Source of the DNA: Xanthomonas bonasiae | Lineage (GTDB): Bacteria > Pseudomonadota > Gammaproteobacteria > Xanthomonadales > Xanthomonadaceae | DNA: 64,000 nucleotides | Assembly: GCF_017163705.1 (NCBI RefSeq) | Contig: NZ_JAFIWB010000007.1 | Span: 124,001-188,000 of the forward strand | Reading direction: 5' to 3' | Shown here: positions 37,591 through 45,768 of the stretch, in pieces | Layout of the letters: every line of letters begins with the position of its first letter | Position numbering within the stretch: position 1 is the stretch's first letter | The notes under the pieces: model-generated | The model's input: the letters and a program-made list of their open reading frames with translations, nothing else | Told to the model about the DNA's origin: nothing | The model's database searches: none | Translations under genes and position numbers: made by a program

Positions 37591-37994
37591 CGTAGGAAGT
37601 CCTGAAAGATGCCGGCGGCGGGCGCCAGGCATCGGGAGAAGGGAGTCGGACGCGATGGCATTCGCCGGCGCCGCATGGCGCGGCGCGCGCGGCGGCATGG
37701 CAGGCGGCGGATCCTTGCGAGCGGCGCTGGCGATCGCCGTGTCCGCAGAGCGGCTGGCATCGGCCGGTGCTATGCACAGCGCCAGCGCTGCATGTCGCGC
37801 GCGGTGCTGGCACAGCGTGCGGCGTCGTGCGACTGCCTCGGAGATGGTCGCGCCGGTCAGCAATCGGTGGCACCAGGCACGCGCGACGCTGCGCACGACC
37901 TGCCGCACGGACCACGGCAATGGCGCTCCATTCGTCGGGACGGCGTCGGCAGACGCCAGCGCGCGGCGAATGCGCAACGGCAACGAGCGGCTCA
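37591..37994. other. Gap of 404 bases between czcC and czcB
   Basis: No recognised gene. On the minus strand the czcB frame is open across the whole gap, giving an Arg/Ala-rich possible 135-residue product that begins MSRSLPLRIRRALASADAV. Its ATG (37995) overlaps the czcC stop as ATGA. I regard it as probably chance in GC-rich DNA, but the exact overlap is suggestive. Confidence 0.35.
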
Positions 37995-39263
37995 TCGCGC
38001 CACCTGTGCCGCGGGCGCGAGCACGAATGGCTGCCCGGTCAGGCGCTGGATCTCGATCAGCGCGGTCTGCGCCTCGATCGCGGCGGCGAGCTGCTGCCGC
38101 CACGCATCGCCGTGCTGCGCCTGCAGCTGCGCCCATTCCAGATAGCTGATCGCACCGCCGCGATAGGCGCGCTCGGCGGCGGCCTCGGCGCGCGCCAGTT
38201 TCGGCAGCACGTCGTCGTGCATGCGCGCCACTTCCAGTTGCGCGGCGCGGTAGCGGCCGTGCGCGTCGGCGAGCGTGGAGTACAGCGCCAGCGCCTGGGT
38301 TTCGCGCTCCACGCCGAGCAGGTCGCGCTCGGCCTCGGCGGCGCGGATCTCCGGCTGCGCGCGCGCCGCGCTGCCCAACGGCAGCGAGATCCCGGCCACC
38401 AGCGCGGTGGCGTCGCCGTCCTGCAGCCGGCGCACGCCGAACTGCCAGTCCAGGTCCGGCCGCGCCTGGCTGCGCGCCAGCCGTAGTCGCGCCTCGCGCA
38501 CGCGCGCCTCGCCGGCGAAGCGTGCCAGCTCCGGGGTGGCATCGAGCAGCGCGGCCAGCAGGTCGAAATCCGGCACTGCCGGCAACGCCAGGGGATCGCC
38601 GGTCACCTGCGCGAAGCCGGGATCGCGTTCGCCCCACAGCACCGCCAGGTGGCGGCGCGCGGCGGCATGCTCCTGCTGCGCGCGGTCGCGGTCCAGTTCC
38701 GCACGCGCCTGCAGCGCCTGCGCGGTCAGCAGCACCGATTCGGGCGAGGCGCCGGCCTGCAGCCGCTGCCGCGCCGCGGCCACCGTGCGCTGGCGCTGCG
38801 CCAGGTCGGCGGCGGCGATGGCCTGGCGCTGCGCGGCGGCGGCGATCGCCAGGTAGCGGCGCGCGACCTCGGCGAGCAGGTCCAGCCGCGCCAGTTCGCG
38901 CTGCGGCGCCAGCGCGTCGATGCGCGCCTGCGCCAGCGTGCGACGCGCGTCGAGCTTGCCGCCGCGTTCGAGCACGCCGGCCAGGCTGACGGTCAGTTCG
39001 GCCTGGTCCAGGCCGCGTGCGCGGCCGCTGCCGAAGGCATTCTCCAGTTCGGCGCCCAGCCGCAGCGGCGGACGCAGCGCCTCGCGCTCGGCCTCGGCGG
39101 CGAGCACACGGCGCTGGCCGTCGGCCAGGCGCAGGTCGGGATGGGACCGGGCGACGCGGGCGAAGGCGTCGTCCAGGGTGAGCACAGCATCGGGCGGCAC
39201 GGCCTGCGCCCACGCGCAGGGCGCGACCGCGAAGGCGGCAACAGCCGCCAGTCGCAACCACAT
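37992..39263 (-). CDS. czcC: Outer-membrane factor of the TolC family, CzcC type
   Basis: This 423-residue protein has a signal peptide (LRLAAVAAFAVAPCAWAQ) and two repeated outer-membrane efflux domains rich in long amphipathic helices with Ala/Arg/Glu spacing. Examples are ARRTLAQARIDALAPQREL and the closing YLEWAQLQAQHGDAWRQQL. It forms the outer-membrane channel of the CzcCBA tripartite metal pump. No Cys at the start of the mature protein was seen, so it is probably not lipidated. It follows the CzcI-like gene by 55 bases in the same direction. Confidence 0.92.
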   Translation of the reverse strand: MWLRLAAVAAFAVAPCAWAQAVPPDAVLTLDDAFARVARSHPDLRLADGQRRVLAAEAEREALRPPLRLGAELENAFGSGRARGLDQAELTVSLAGVLERGGKLDARRTLAQARIDALAPQRELARLDLLAEVARRYLAIAAAAQRQAIAAADLAQRQRTVAAARQRLQAGASPESVLLTAQALQARAELDRDRAQQEHAAARRHLAVLWGERDPGFAQVTGDPLALPAVPDFDLLAALLDATPELARFAGEARVREARLRLARSQARPDLDWQFGVRRLQDGDATALVAGISLPLGSAARAQPEIRAAEAERDLLGVERETQALALYSTLADAHGRYRAAQLEVARMHDDVLPKLARAEAAAERAYRGGAISYLEWAQLQAQHGDAWRQQLAAAIEAQTALIEIQRLTGQPFVLAPAAQVAR

Positions 39264-39318
39264 GGGACTTCTCCGGATTCGGGGATCGATGGACGGGCCG
39301 GCAGGCGCCGGCGGTGCA

Positions 39319-39693
39319 TCAAGCCGCGATCGGAGGCCGCAGCGGGGTGTCCAGCAGGTGCGAGCGGTAGTCCTGGTGTCCCGCGACCGGGCGCGGCTGC
39401 GCGGCCAACGGCAGGCCCTGCCAGATCAGCGACGACAGCAGCGCCGGGCTCTGCCCGTGGCAGTAGCCGCTGTGCATCAGCGCGTGCAGCAGGCCGGCGC
39501 CATCGCGTTCTCCGGCGCCATCGCCATCGCCGCGGTGCGGCGCTTCTTCGTCCACATGCGCCTGGTCGTGCGCCAACGCATGCACATCGCCCAGCGCGCA
39601 GGCCACCGGCGCCACCAACACGCCCAGCGCCAGCATCGCCAGCGCCATCAGGCGCAGCAACGGGTGGAGCAGGCGGGCACGGCGGATGGACAT
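39319..39693 (-). CDS. CzcI-like small exported His-rich protein
   Basis: This 124-residue protein has a hydrophobic signal (LMALAMLALGVLVAPVACAL) and a His/Asp-rich mature part (HALAHDQAHVDEEAPHRGDG). It ends LLDTPLRPPIAA, as do the small CzcI/CopL-type proteins encoded ahead of metal efflux operons. Such proteins are made under metal stress in the periplasm and affect expression or metal handling; the mechanism is not settled. It is the first gene of the czc operon. Family placement rests on length, location and composition, not on an identified domain. Confidence 0.65.
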   Translation of the reverse strand: MSIRRARLLHPLLRLMALAMLALGVLVAPVACALGDVHALAHDQAHVDEEAPHRGDGDGAGERDGAGLLHALMHSGYCHGQSPALLSSLIWQGLPLAAQPRPVAGHQDYRSHLLDTPLRPPIAA

Positions 39694-40035
39694 GGCGCCA
39701 GCCTAGCGATGCGGGTGGGGTTACACAATCGCAGGCGGGAGATGGGGGGAGGAGCGCGCGGCGGCGGTGGCCTCCTCCGGTGCCGACGATCGCGAGCCTG
39801 CGTCGGTCGCGCATTGGCCGGCTGGGTCTGGCCGCTGCGCTTCCATGCCATGAGGCGATCGTGCCATTCGCCGGCGCCGCCGCCGCGCTCTCATGCCGCG
39901 AGGGCGGCGTCCCCTCATCCGAGGTTGGCCGCTGTGCCCTCATGCTGCGCGAGCGGTCGTACCCTCATCCGGCGCTGCGCCCTCCCTTCTCCCGGTGGGA
40001 GAAGGGAGGGCGTGCGCGCGGTTTCGCCACAGCGG
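39694..40035. other. Gap of 342 bases upstream of the czc operon, with repeat-derived motifs
   Basis: No gene seen. This region should hold the czc promoter (near 39700-39780). It also contains several copies of CCCTCATCC or CCCTCATGC, about 35-50 bases apart (39890-39970), leading into the long hairpin at 39980-40010. Confidence 0.45.
39980..40010 (-). terminator. Long perfect hairpin downstream of the DUF885 gene
   Basis: CCCTCCCTTCTCCC (39980-39993), loop GGT and its exact complement (39997-40010) form a 14-bp stem, starting about 25 bases after the DUF885 stop on the minus strand. There is no U-tract. It resembles the GGTGGGAGAAGG repeat-type hairpins of xanthomonads and may serve as a transcript end. 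Confidence 0.55.
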
Positions 40036-41865
40036 CTATTCGGGCTTGGCCGCGACGGACTTGCGGGTGGCGGCCTGCTGCTTGCTCTCGGCGATGAACG
40101 CGCGCACCTGCTGCTGCAAGACCGGCAGCGGCACCGAGCCCTGTTTCAGCACCGCGTCGTGGAAGGCCTTGATGTCGAAGTCCGCGCCCAGCGCCTGCTC
40201 GGCCTCGGCGCGCAGCTTGAGGATGGCGATCTCGCCGAGCTTGTAGCTCAGCGCCTGCCCCGGCCAGGAGATGTAGCGGTCGACCTCGGTGGTGACCTCG
40301 TGCTCGCTGAGCGCGGTGTGCTCGCGCAGGTAGGCCAGCGCCTGCTCGCGGGTCCAGCCCTTGTGGTGCACGCCGGTGTCGATCACCAGCCGGCAGGCGC
40401 GCCACATTTCGTAGCTGAGCCGGCCGAAGTCCTCGTACGGGGTTTCGTAGATGCCCATCTCCTTGCCCAGCTTTTCGGTGTACAGCGCCCAGCCTTCGCC
40501 GTAGGCGGAGATGTAGTTCTCGCGGCGGAACGCCGGCTGCGCGCCCTGCTCTTCGGCCAGCGCGCCCTGCAGCGAGTGGCCCGGCGAGGACTCGTGCAGG
40601 GTCAGCGCCGGCAGGTTGTACAGCGGGCGCGACGGCAGGTTGTAGGTGTTGAGCCAATAGGTGCCGACGCCGCCACGGCCGGCGGTCCAGAACGGCGCGA
40701 TCTCCGGCGGCACCGGCACGATGGTGAAACGCCCGCGCGGCAGCGTGCCGATGAACTTGCCGACTTCGCCATCCACGCGCTTGGCGATCCACGCCGCGCG
40801 ATCGAGCAGTTCCTGCGGCGTCTTGACGTAGAACTGCGGATCGGTGCGCAGGAACTGCAGGAACGCCGGGAAGGTCTGCTGCCCGGCCGGCGCCTTGAAG
40901 CCGACCTGCCGGATGATCGCGTCCATCTCCTTCTGGATCCGCGCCACTTCCTGCAGGCCCAGCTGGTGGATCTGCTCCGGGCGCATCTCCAGCGTGGTGT
41001 ATTCGCGGATCTGCTGCTGGTAGTAGGCCTTGCCATCGGGCAGCGCTTCGGCGGCCAGCGTGGTGCGCGCCTGCGGCACGTACTCTTCGCGATAGAAGCG
41101 CAGCAGCTGCGCGTACGCCGGGATCACCTTGTTGCGGATCGCCGCCTGCGCCTGCGCGCGCAGCGCCTGCTGCTCGGCGGCCGGGATCTGCGCCGGCAGC
41201 TGCTTGAACGGCGCGTACAGCGCGGCCGCGGTCGGATCCTTGAGCTCGGCGACGTTGGCGATCGACCCGTCGCGCCCTTCCAGCACCGCGCGCGGCACGC
41301 TGAAGCCGCGCTTGAGGCCGGCGCGCATGTTGTCGGTCTGCTGCGCGAAATAGCGCGGCACGTCGTCGAGCCGCGCGATGTAGGCGCGGTACTCGGCCGG
41401 GGTGCGCAGCGTGCGCCGCGCCATGAAGCCCAGGTCGGACCAGAACGAGCTGTCGGAATTGAACGGCATCTCGTAGGCGCGCAGGCGCACCGCGGCGGCG
41501 AGGTTCTCGATCTGCGGGCGGTACACCGCCAGGTTGACCTGGTTGTCGGCCGACAGCTGCGCCGGATCGATCGCCTCCAGCTGGCGCAGCACGTCGTCCC
41601 ACACCTTCAGCCGCGCCGCCTGCGCCGCCGCGCCGACGTCGGGCAGCTGCTGGTTGTCGCCGCTGCTGTCGCTGTCCTCGTCGGCCTGCCCGACCTGCGC
41701 CTGCCGCCACGTCCACTCCTTCTCGTAGATGGCCTGGAAGCGGGCATCGGCAGCGGAGGCGGTGGCCGCCGCCGGCGGGACGGCCGGCGCTGCGGCCAGC
41801 GCCGGCGTGGCGAATGCGAGCGCGAGCAACAGGGAAGCGGCCAGCGGGGTCTTGGCGATCGGCAT
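40036..41865 (-). CDS. DUF885-family exported metal-dependent hydrolase or peptidase
   Basis: This 609-residue protein has a signal peptide (TPLAASLLLALAFATPALA). The DUF885 core includes the HExxxxH-like metal motif LHESSPGHSLQ, GEGWALYTEKLGKEMG and CRLVIDTGVHHKGWTREQAL. Members are putative zinc carboxypeptidase-like enzymes that act in the periplasm; their substrates are mostly unknown. The start was placed at 41865 because the longer upstream reading has Cys/Ser/Arg-rich sequence and no signal peptide. A stand-alone gene on the minus strand. Confidence 0.9.
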   Translation of the reverse strand: MPIAKTPLAASLLLALAFATPALAAAPAVPPAAATASAADARFQAIYEKEWTWRQAQVGQADEDSDSSGDNQQLPDVGAAAQAARLKVWDDVLRQLEAIDPAQLSADNQVNLAVYRPQIENLAAAVRLRAYEMPFNSDSSFWSDLGFMARRTLRTPAEYRAYIARLDDVPRYFAQQTDNMRAGLKRGFSVPRAVLEGRDGSIANVAELKDPTAAALYAPFKQLPAQIPAAEQQALRAQAQAAIRNKVIPAYAQLLRFYREEYVPQARTTLAAEALPDGKAYYQQQIREYTTLEMRPEQIHQLGLQEVARIQKEMDAIIRQVGFKAPAGQQTFPAFLQFLRTDPQFYVKTPQELLDRAAWIAKRVDGEVGKFIGTLPRGRFTIVPVPPEIAPFWTAGRGGVGTYWLNTYNLPSRPLYNLPALTLHESSPGHSLQGALAEEQGAQPAFRRENYISAYGEGWALYTEKLGKEMGIYETPYEDFGRLSYEMWRACRLVIDTGVHHKGWTREQALAYLREHTALSEHEVTTEVDRYISWPGQALSYKLGEIAILKLRAEAEQALGADFDIKAFHDAVLKQGSVPLPVLQQQVRAFIAESKQQAATRKSVAAKPE

Positions 41866-42036
41866 GGGCGGCGGCAGGCAGTGGGAACGAGATCCCGATG
41901 ATCGCATCCTGCGTGCAACAGGGGGTGGGCCGGAAGTCCTGGCACTGCACTGATCGGAGACTGACAACGACGACGCGCTGCGCTCTGCCGAACCGACCGG
42001 GCCGAACAGCCCTGGCCGACAGCTGCCGCCGGCATT

Positions 42037-42057
42037 GGCGCTGAAGCTGGTCCCACA
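42037..42057. repeat. Degenerate REP copy
   Basis: GGCGCTGAAGCTGGTCCCACA is a weakened REP in inverted orientation to the copy at 42084. The two flank a 26-base spacer and together resemble a decayed REP pair at the 3' side of the RAYT gene. Confidence 0.5.
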
Positions 42058-42083
42058 GCGCCTTCCCGCTCCCGGCGAGCCAT

Positions 42084-42107
42084 TGTGGGAGCGACTTCAG
42101 TCGCGAC
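42084..42107. repeat. REP copy (B type) beside the RAYT gene
   Basis: This is a 24-base REP with core GCGAC-TTCA-GTCGC. It differs from the common copies in this window by paired changes that keep the stem. It marks the 3' boundary of the RAYT unit. Confidence 0.85.
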
Positions 42108-42132
42108 GAGCGGAGCACGACCCTCCCCAAAT

Positions 42133-42666
42133 TCACCCACTTCTTCTGTGCACCATCCGGATTACAGTGTCGGAACGAGCACTCCTGCCCTTCGCCATAT
42201 CCAGCCAGACCGCATCCCAATACGGATACCTGCCAAGCCTGTCCACCAGGCCCGCACGTAACGGATTGGCGACGATGTAGCGCGCACTCGGCAAGATGTC
42301 TCGCTCGTGGCGCAGCGCATGGTCGTGAAAGCCCGGCATCCACACCGACCCGCCTCGGCCCCGTGCCAGATTCACCGCCCTGGCCGCCCTGCCCTTGGCG
42401 TTCTGCATGACGCTCGACAATGGACGGTTGCCTTCGAGTTGAAGCAATCCATGCCAGTGATCGGGCATCAACGCCCAGCACAGCAACTGCGCATCGTCCC
42501 ATGTCGCGGCATTGGCAAGGCAGGCCGCGGCGGCCCAGGCGCAGCGCCAGTCCTCGAACAGGCGCTGGCGTTCGCAGGTTACCGCCGTCACCAGATAGAT
42601 GCGGCCCGATTCGGTGCAGCGCCCTGCGCGCAACGCGCGAGAGCCGCGGGGAGGTTGCATGTGCAT
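42133..42666 (-). CDS. REP-associated tyrosine transposase (RAYT)
   Basis: This 177-residue protein is of the Y1 (IS200-like) transposase family. It has the HUH-type motif MPDHWHGLLQL (His70, Trp71, His72), FHDHALRHERD, and the catalytic-tyrosine segment ARYIVANPLRAGLV (Tyr130). RAYTs cut single-stranded DNA at REP sequences and are thought to spread them. All key residues look intact. The start is uncertain: the ATG at 42666 was chosen, while 42660 and an upstream 42789 reading are alternatives. The flanking REPs support its role. Confidence 0.88.
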   Translation of the reverse strand: MHMQPPRGSRALRAGRCTESGRIYLVTAVTCERQRLFEDWRCAWAAAACLANAATWDDAQLLCWALMPDHWHGLLQLEGNRPLSSVMQNAKGRAARAVNLARGRGGSVWMPGFHDHALRHERDILPSARYIVANPLRAGLVDRLGRYPYWDAVWLDMAKGRSARSDTVIRMVHRRSG

Positions 42667-42764
42667 GCCGCCAGCGTCGTCGCTGGGACATGGCGGCGCC
42701 ATCGGGGATCGACCCGAGGCGCTATCGGAAAATGCACAGAGCGCGATGGCGGAGCCTGCAAGGC

Positions 42765-42788
42765 GTCGGGACTGAAGTCCCTCCCACA
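42765..42788. repeat. REP copy (variant stem) upstream of the RAYT gene
   Basis: This 24-base REP in inverted orientation to 42084-42107 has core GGGAC-TTCA-GTCCC when read on the minus strand. The stem again differs by a compensated base-pair change. Confidence 0.85.
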
Positions 42789-42858
42789 AGAGGCGCCATG
42801 CCGGGCACTTCAGCCTCGCCTCGGCTTCTGACTGCCCTCGATAGCAACCGCCGTTGCC

Positions 42859-43200
42859 TCAATGCGACGCGCGATCCCGGTGCCAGCCGCGGTGCTTGAT
42901 GTCCAAGTACAGGCTGTAGAACGCGGTGAAGGCGGGGAACAGGTTCTGCAGCACGCCGACCGAGTCCTGCTTGGCCGAGAACAGGAAGTAGCTCAGCGTC
43001 ATCAGGCTGCCGACCACGCTCATGTACCAGAACAGGCGCGGGATCACCGGCTTGCCGGCGCGCTTGGAGGCGACGAACTGCACCAGCCAGCGGCCGCCGA
43101 ACATCAGCGCGCCAACGTAGCCGATCAGCTTCCAGCCGGTGACGTGCAGCCCGGTCCAGTACAGCGCCTGGATCGGTTCGTTGAGGAAATGCGCTTCCAT
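42859..43200 (-). CDS. Small membrane protein with lipid A biosynthesis N-terminal (LAB_N) domain
   Basis: This 113-residue protein has three membrane segments (WKLIGYVGALMFGGRWLVQF, IPRLFWYMSVVGSLMTLSYF and a third after SAKQDSVG). The LAB_N pattern with FGGRWLVQFVASKRAGK is known from the N-terminus of some lipid-A-disaccharide synthases and as stand-alone genes beside GT2 glycosyltransferases. It starts one base after the GT2 stop, so the two are co-translated. It probably helps the neighbouring transferase with a polyprenyl- or lipid-linked sugar. Function is inferred from context only. Confidence 0.85.
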   Translation of the reverse strand: MEAHFLNEPIQALYWTGLHVTGWKLIGYVGALMFGGRWLVQFVASKRAGKPVIPRLFWYMSVVGSLMTLSYFLFSAKQDSVGVLQNLFPAFTAFYSLYLDIKHRGWHRDRASH

Positions 43201-43201
43201 C

Positions 43202-43924
43202 TCAGCGCTCCTGCACCACGGTGCGGCGACTGCGCGCGATCAGCCAGGCCACGCCGCGCAGGTCGCGGATGCCGACCAGCGCGCGGTTGAGGTTGTTGTA
43301 CTTGGACACGCCCGAGGTGCGGTGGCGGTGGTTCACCGGCACGCTCAGGGTCTGCCAGCCGGCGCGCTGCATCAGCGCCGGCAGGTAGCGGTGCATGTGG
43401 TCGAAATAAGGCAGGTCCAGGAACGCCTCGCGCTCGAACAGCTTGATGCCGCAGCCGGTGTCGGGGGTGTCGTCGCGCAGCATGCGCGCGCGGATCGCGT
43501 TGGCCCACTTGGAGGCCCAGCGCTTGCTGCCCGAGTCCTGCCGCGACACGCGCCAGCCGGCGAACAGCTTGACCTGCGCGGCGGCGGCGGCGCGCGCGGC
43601 GAGCAGCTTGGGGATGTCGGCCGGGTCGTTCTGGCCGTCGCCGTCGAGGGTGGCGATCCACGCGCCGCGCGCGGCCTTGACCCCGTTGCGCACCGCGGTG
43701 CTCTGCCCGCTCTGGGTGACGTGGTGCAGCACCCGTAGCTCCGGCACGCTCGCCTTCAGCCCGTCCAGCACGGCCAGGGTGTCGTCGCGCGAATGGTCGT
43801 TGACATAGACGATCTCGAAGTCGGTCACGCCGCGCAGCGCGGCGACGATCTCGGCCACCAGCGGCGGCACGTTGTCGCGCTCGTTGAACACCGGGACGAC
43901 GACGGAAAGGGAAGGCTGGTTCAT
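43202..43924 (-). CDS. GT2 glycosyltransferase, polyprenyl-phosphate sugar transferase (DPM1/ArnC-like)
   Basis: This 240-residue protein has the GT-A fold start SLSVVVPVFNERDNVPPLV and the DxD-type metal site ATLDGDGQNDP. HRHRTSGVSKYNNLNRALVG is typical of dolichol- or undecaprenyl-phosphate sugar transferases. It lacks the two C-terminal membrane helices of ArnC, and the adjacent LAB_N protein may supply membrane attachment. It would place a sugar on undecaprenyl phosphate at the cytoplasmic face. The donor sugar is unknown; the upstream epimerase suggests a uronic acid or related sugar. Confidence 0.88.
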   Translation of the reverse strand: MNQPSLSVVVPVFNERDNVPPLVAEIVAALRGVTDFEIVYVNDHSRDDTLAVLDGLKASVPELRVLHHVTQSGQSTAVRNGVKAARGAWIATLDGDGQNDPADIPKLLAARAAAAAQVKLFAGWRVSRQDSGSKRWASKWANAIRARMLRDDTPDTGCGIKLFEREAFLDLPYFDHMHRYLPALMQRAGWQTLSVPVNHRHRTSGVSKYNNLNRALVGIRDLRGVAWLIARSRRTVVQER

Positions 43925-44032
43925 GGCTCGATTAGGCTCGACGGCAACGCAATGGGGGAACGCGGGGAACGGCGGCAACGCCGCAAAAAGACCGCGCATT
44001 GTGCCCCGGGCCGGTGACCCGGGGCTGAAGCG

Positions 44033-44998
44033 TCAGGCCGCGGCACCGAAATACTCGCGGCACCACTGCACCACCTGCGGCAGCCCGACCTCGATCGGGG
44101 TGCTCGGATCGAAGCCGAACGCGGCGTGGGCGCGCGCAGTATCGGCCATCGTCTCGACCATGTCGCCGGGCTGCATCGGCTTGTAGACCTTCTCGGCGGC
44201 GCGGCCGGCGGCGGCCTCGATCACGCCGATGAAGCGCTCCAGTTCGACCGGGGTGTGGTTGCCCAGGTTGAACACGCGGTGCGGCACCGCGTCCGTCGAC
44301 GGGTGGTCGAGCGCGCCGAGCACGCCGGCGACGATGTCGGCGACGAAGGTGAAGTCGCGGCGCATGCGCCCGTGGTTGAACACCTCGATCGGGCGCCCGG
44401 CCAGCACCGCGCGGCTGAACAGCAGCGGCGCCATGTCCGGCCGGCCCCACGGCCCGTACACGGTGAAGAAGCGCAGGCCGGTGGCGCGCAGGCCGTACAG
44501 CTGCGCATAGGTGTAGGCCATCAGCTCGTTGGCGGCCTTGGTCGCCGCGTACAGCGAGCGCGGCTGGTCGATGCGCTGGTCTTCGGAAAACGGCGGCGTC
44601 GCCGAATCGCCGTACACCGAGCTGCTCGACGCGTAGGCCAGGTGCTGCACGCCGCGGTGCCGGCACAGTTCCAGCACGTTGACGAAGCCGACCAGGTTGC
44701 TGTCGACGTAGGCGTACGGGTTCTGCAGCGAATAGCGCACCCCCGCCTGCGCGGCCAGGTGCACCACGCGCTCGGGACGGATTTCGTCGAACAGCGCGGT
44801 CAGGCCGTCGCGGTCGGTGAGGTCGAGCCGGCGGATATCGGCCTGCGGACACAGCGCGGCGACGCGGTCGCGCTTGAGCTGCGGGTCGTAGTAGTCGTTG
44901 TAGTTGTCCAGCCCCACCACCGTCTCGCCGCGCGCGGCCAGCGCACGGCAGGTGTAGGCGCCGACGAAGCCGGCCGCGCCGGTGACCAGGACCGTCAT
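44033..44998 (-). CDS. NAD-dependent nucleotide-sugar epimerase, UDP-glucuronate 4-epimerase-like
   Basis: This 321-residue short-chain dehydrogenase-type epimerase has the NAD loop GAAGFVGAYTCRAL, the catalytic triad in SSSSVYG and YAATKAANE, and the block LDNYNDYYDPQLKRDRV. This block is shared with UDP-glucuronate (or GlcNAc/galacturonate) epimerases such as WcaG/LpsL. The product would be UDP-galacturonate or a similar sugar, made in the cytoplasm. The ATG at 44998 overlaps the stop of the SUFU-domain gene (ATGA). The downstream GT2 gene begins about 110 bases later. Confidence 0.9.
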   Translation of the reverse strand: MTVLVTGAAGFVGAYTCRALAARGETVVGLDNYNDYYDPQLKRDRVAALCPQADIRRLDLTDRDGLTALFDEIRPERVVHLAAQAGVRYSLQNPYAYVDSNLVGFVNVLELCRHRGVQHLAYASSSSVYGDSATPPFSEDQRIDQPRSLYAATKAANELMAYTYAQLYGLRATGLRFFTVYGPWGRPDMAPLLFSRAVLAGRPIEVFNHGRMRRDFTFVADIVAGVLGALDHPSTDAVPHRVFNLGNHTPVELERFIGVIEAAAGRAAEKVYKPMQPGDMVETMADTARAHAAFGFDPSTPIEVGLPQVVQWCREYFGAAA

Positions 44999-45729
44999 CG
45001 CTGCCACCAGCGCCGCTTGCGCACCACGTTGCGACGCTGCGGATCGACGATGTCGCTGATCTCGTGCGCGGCGAACCTGTCCAGCAGCGCATCGCTGCCC
45101 TCGCGCAGCTTCAGCGCCATCTCCTCGGGATACAGCGGCACCACCGCCAGGAAGTGGATGGTCTTGTCGGCGTCCACGGCCAGTTCCTCGAAGCCGTCAG
45201 GCACAGTGACAGACGGCAGCACGATCGCGCCGTCGAGCGCGGTGTTCGCCGCATACGGCTCGGCCGGATCGCCATTGGGCACGGTATGCCCCCAGCCCAG
45301 CCAGGTGGCGTGCTTGTGCGGCAGCCGCGCAAGACCCTTGAGCAGGCGGATCGGCCAGTACCAGCGTTCGTCGTCAAACGCGTCCTGCTGCAGCCGCCAG
45401 TCGCCCGGCAGGGTCATCACCAGTTCCAGGTACCGCGGCGCCGCCACGCCCTCGGGCAGGGTCATCGGCAGATCGCTCATGCCCGAGGTGACCAGGCGCG
45501 CGAACGGGAAGTCCGCGCTCGGGGCGACCAGGTGCACGTCGATGTGCACGGTATCGGACACGATCTCGTGGAAGACCGTCGCCACCGGACCCAGGTGCGC
45601 CTCGATGTGCTCGCTGATCTGTTCCAGGCACATCTCGCCCTGCGCCGGCTGCCACGCGCTGGCCTCGCCGTGGCGCAGGATCGGGGTGCCGCTGAGGCTG
45701 ACGATGTCGGCGGAGGACTCGGAACTCAT
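44995..45729 (-). CDS. Suppressor-of-fused (SUFU) domain protein
   Basis: This 244-residue protein matches the SUFU domain. It has an N-terminal part with HIEAHLGPVATVFHEIVSDT and HIDVHLVAPSADFPFARLVT, and a C-terminal half with IHFLAVVPLYPEEMALKLRE and ISDIVDPQRRNVV. In animals SUFU restrains Gli factors. In bacteria the superfamily is found as stand-alone proteins and among immunity proteins to polymorphic toxins. No toxin gene is seen nearby, so an immunity role is not supported here. It is four-base coupled to the epimerase gene and starts 39 bases after parB. Function unknown. Confidence 0.85.
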   Translation of the reverse strand: MSSESSADIVSLSGTPILRHGEASAWQPAQGEMCLEQISEHIEAHLGPVATVFHEIVSDTVHIDVHLVAPSADFPFARLVTSGMSDLPMTLPEGVAAPRYLELVMTLPGDWRLQQDAFDDERWYWPIRLLKGLARLPHKHATWLGWGHTVPNGDPAEPYAANTALDGAIVLPSVTVPDGFEELAVDADKTIHFLAVVPLYPEEMALKLREGSDALLDRFAAHEISDIVDPQRRNVVRKRRWWQR

Positions 45730-45768
45730 GCGTCGCTCACTCGGGCGCCAGGCTGAGCGCAGCGGCGC

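Larger units (their letters stand above)
42084..42788 (-). mobile_element. REP-RAYT unit: transposase gene flanked by inverted REPs
   Basis: A RAYT gene (42133-42666) lies between a REP at 42084-42107 and an inverted REP at 42765-42788, about 705 bases in all. This is the standard layout of a RAYT with its cognate REPs. Such units are usually not self-spreading like IS elements and are vertically kept. No target-site duplication was identified. Confidence 0.8.

Noticed and set aside
36319-39261. A 980-codon frame suggesting a CzcC-CzcB fusion
   Set aside because: In this frame only the CzcB part is protein-like; CzcC is read in another frame, so this is not a fusion.
39890-40010. Possible CRISPR-like array from the recurring CCCTCATCC motifs
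   Set aside because: The copies are short, imperfect and unevenly spaced, with no unique spacers of constant length and no cas genes.
38920-41901. Plus-strand open frame of 993 codons
   Set aside because: It covers czcC, the CzcI-like gene and the DUF885 gene in antisense and has shadow composition; the minus-strand products are well-supported families.
42133-42788. Insertion sequence of IS200/IS605 type
   Set aside because: The protein is RAYT-like and the ends are REPs, not IS200 ends; no tnpB or ωRNA-like part is present.
44995-45729. Immunity protein of a toxin system
   Set aside because: The SUFU superfamily allows it, but no toxin or secretion-linked gene lies nearby.
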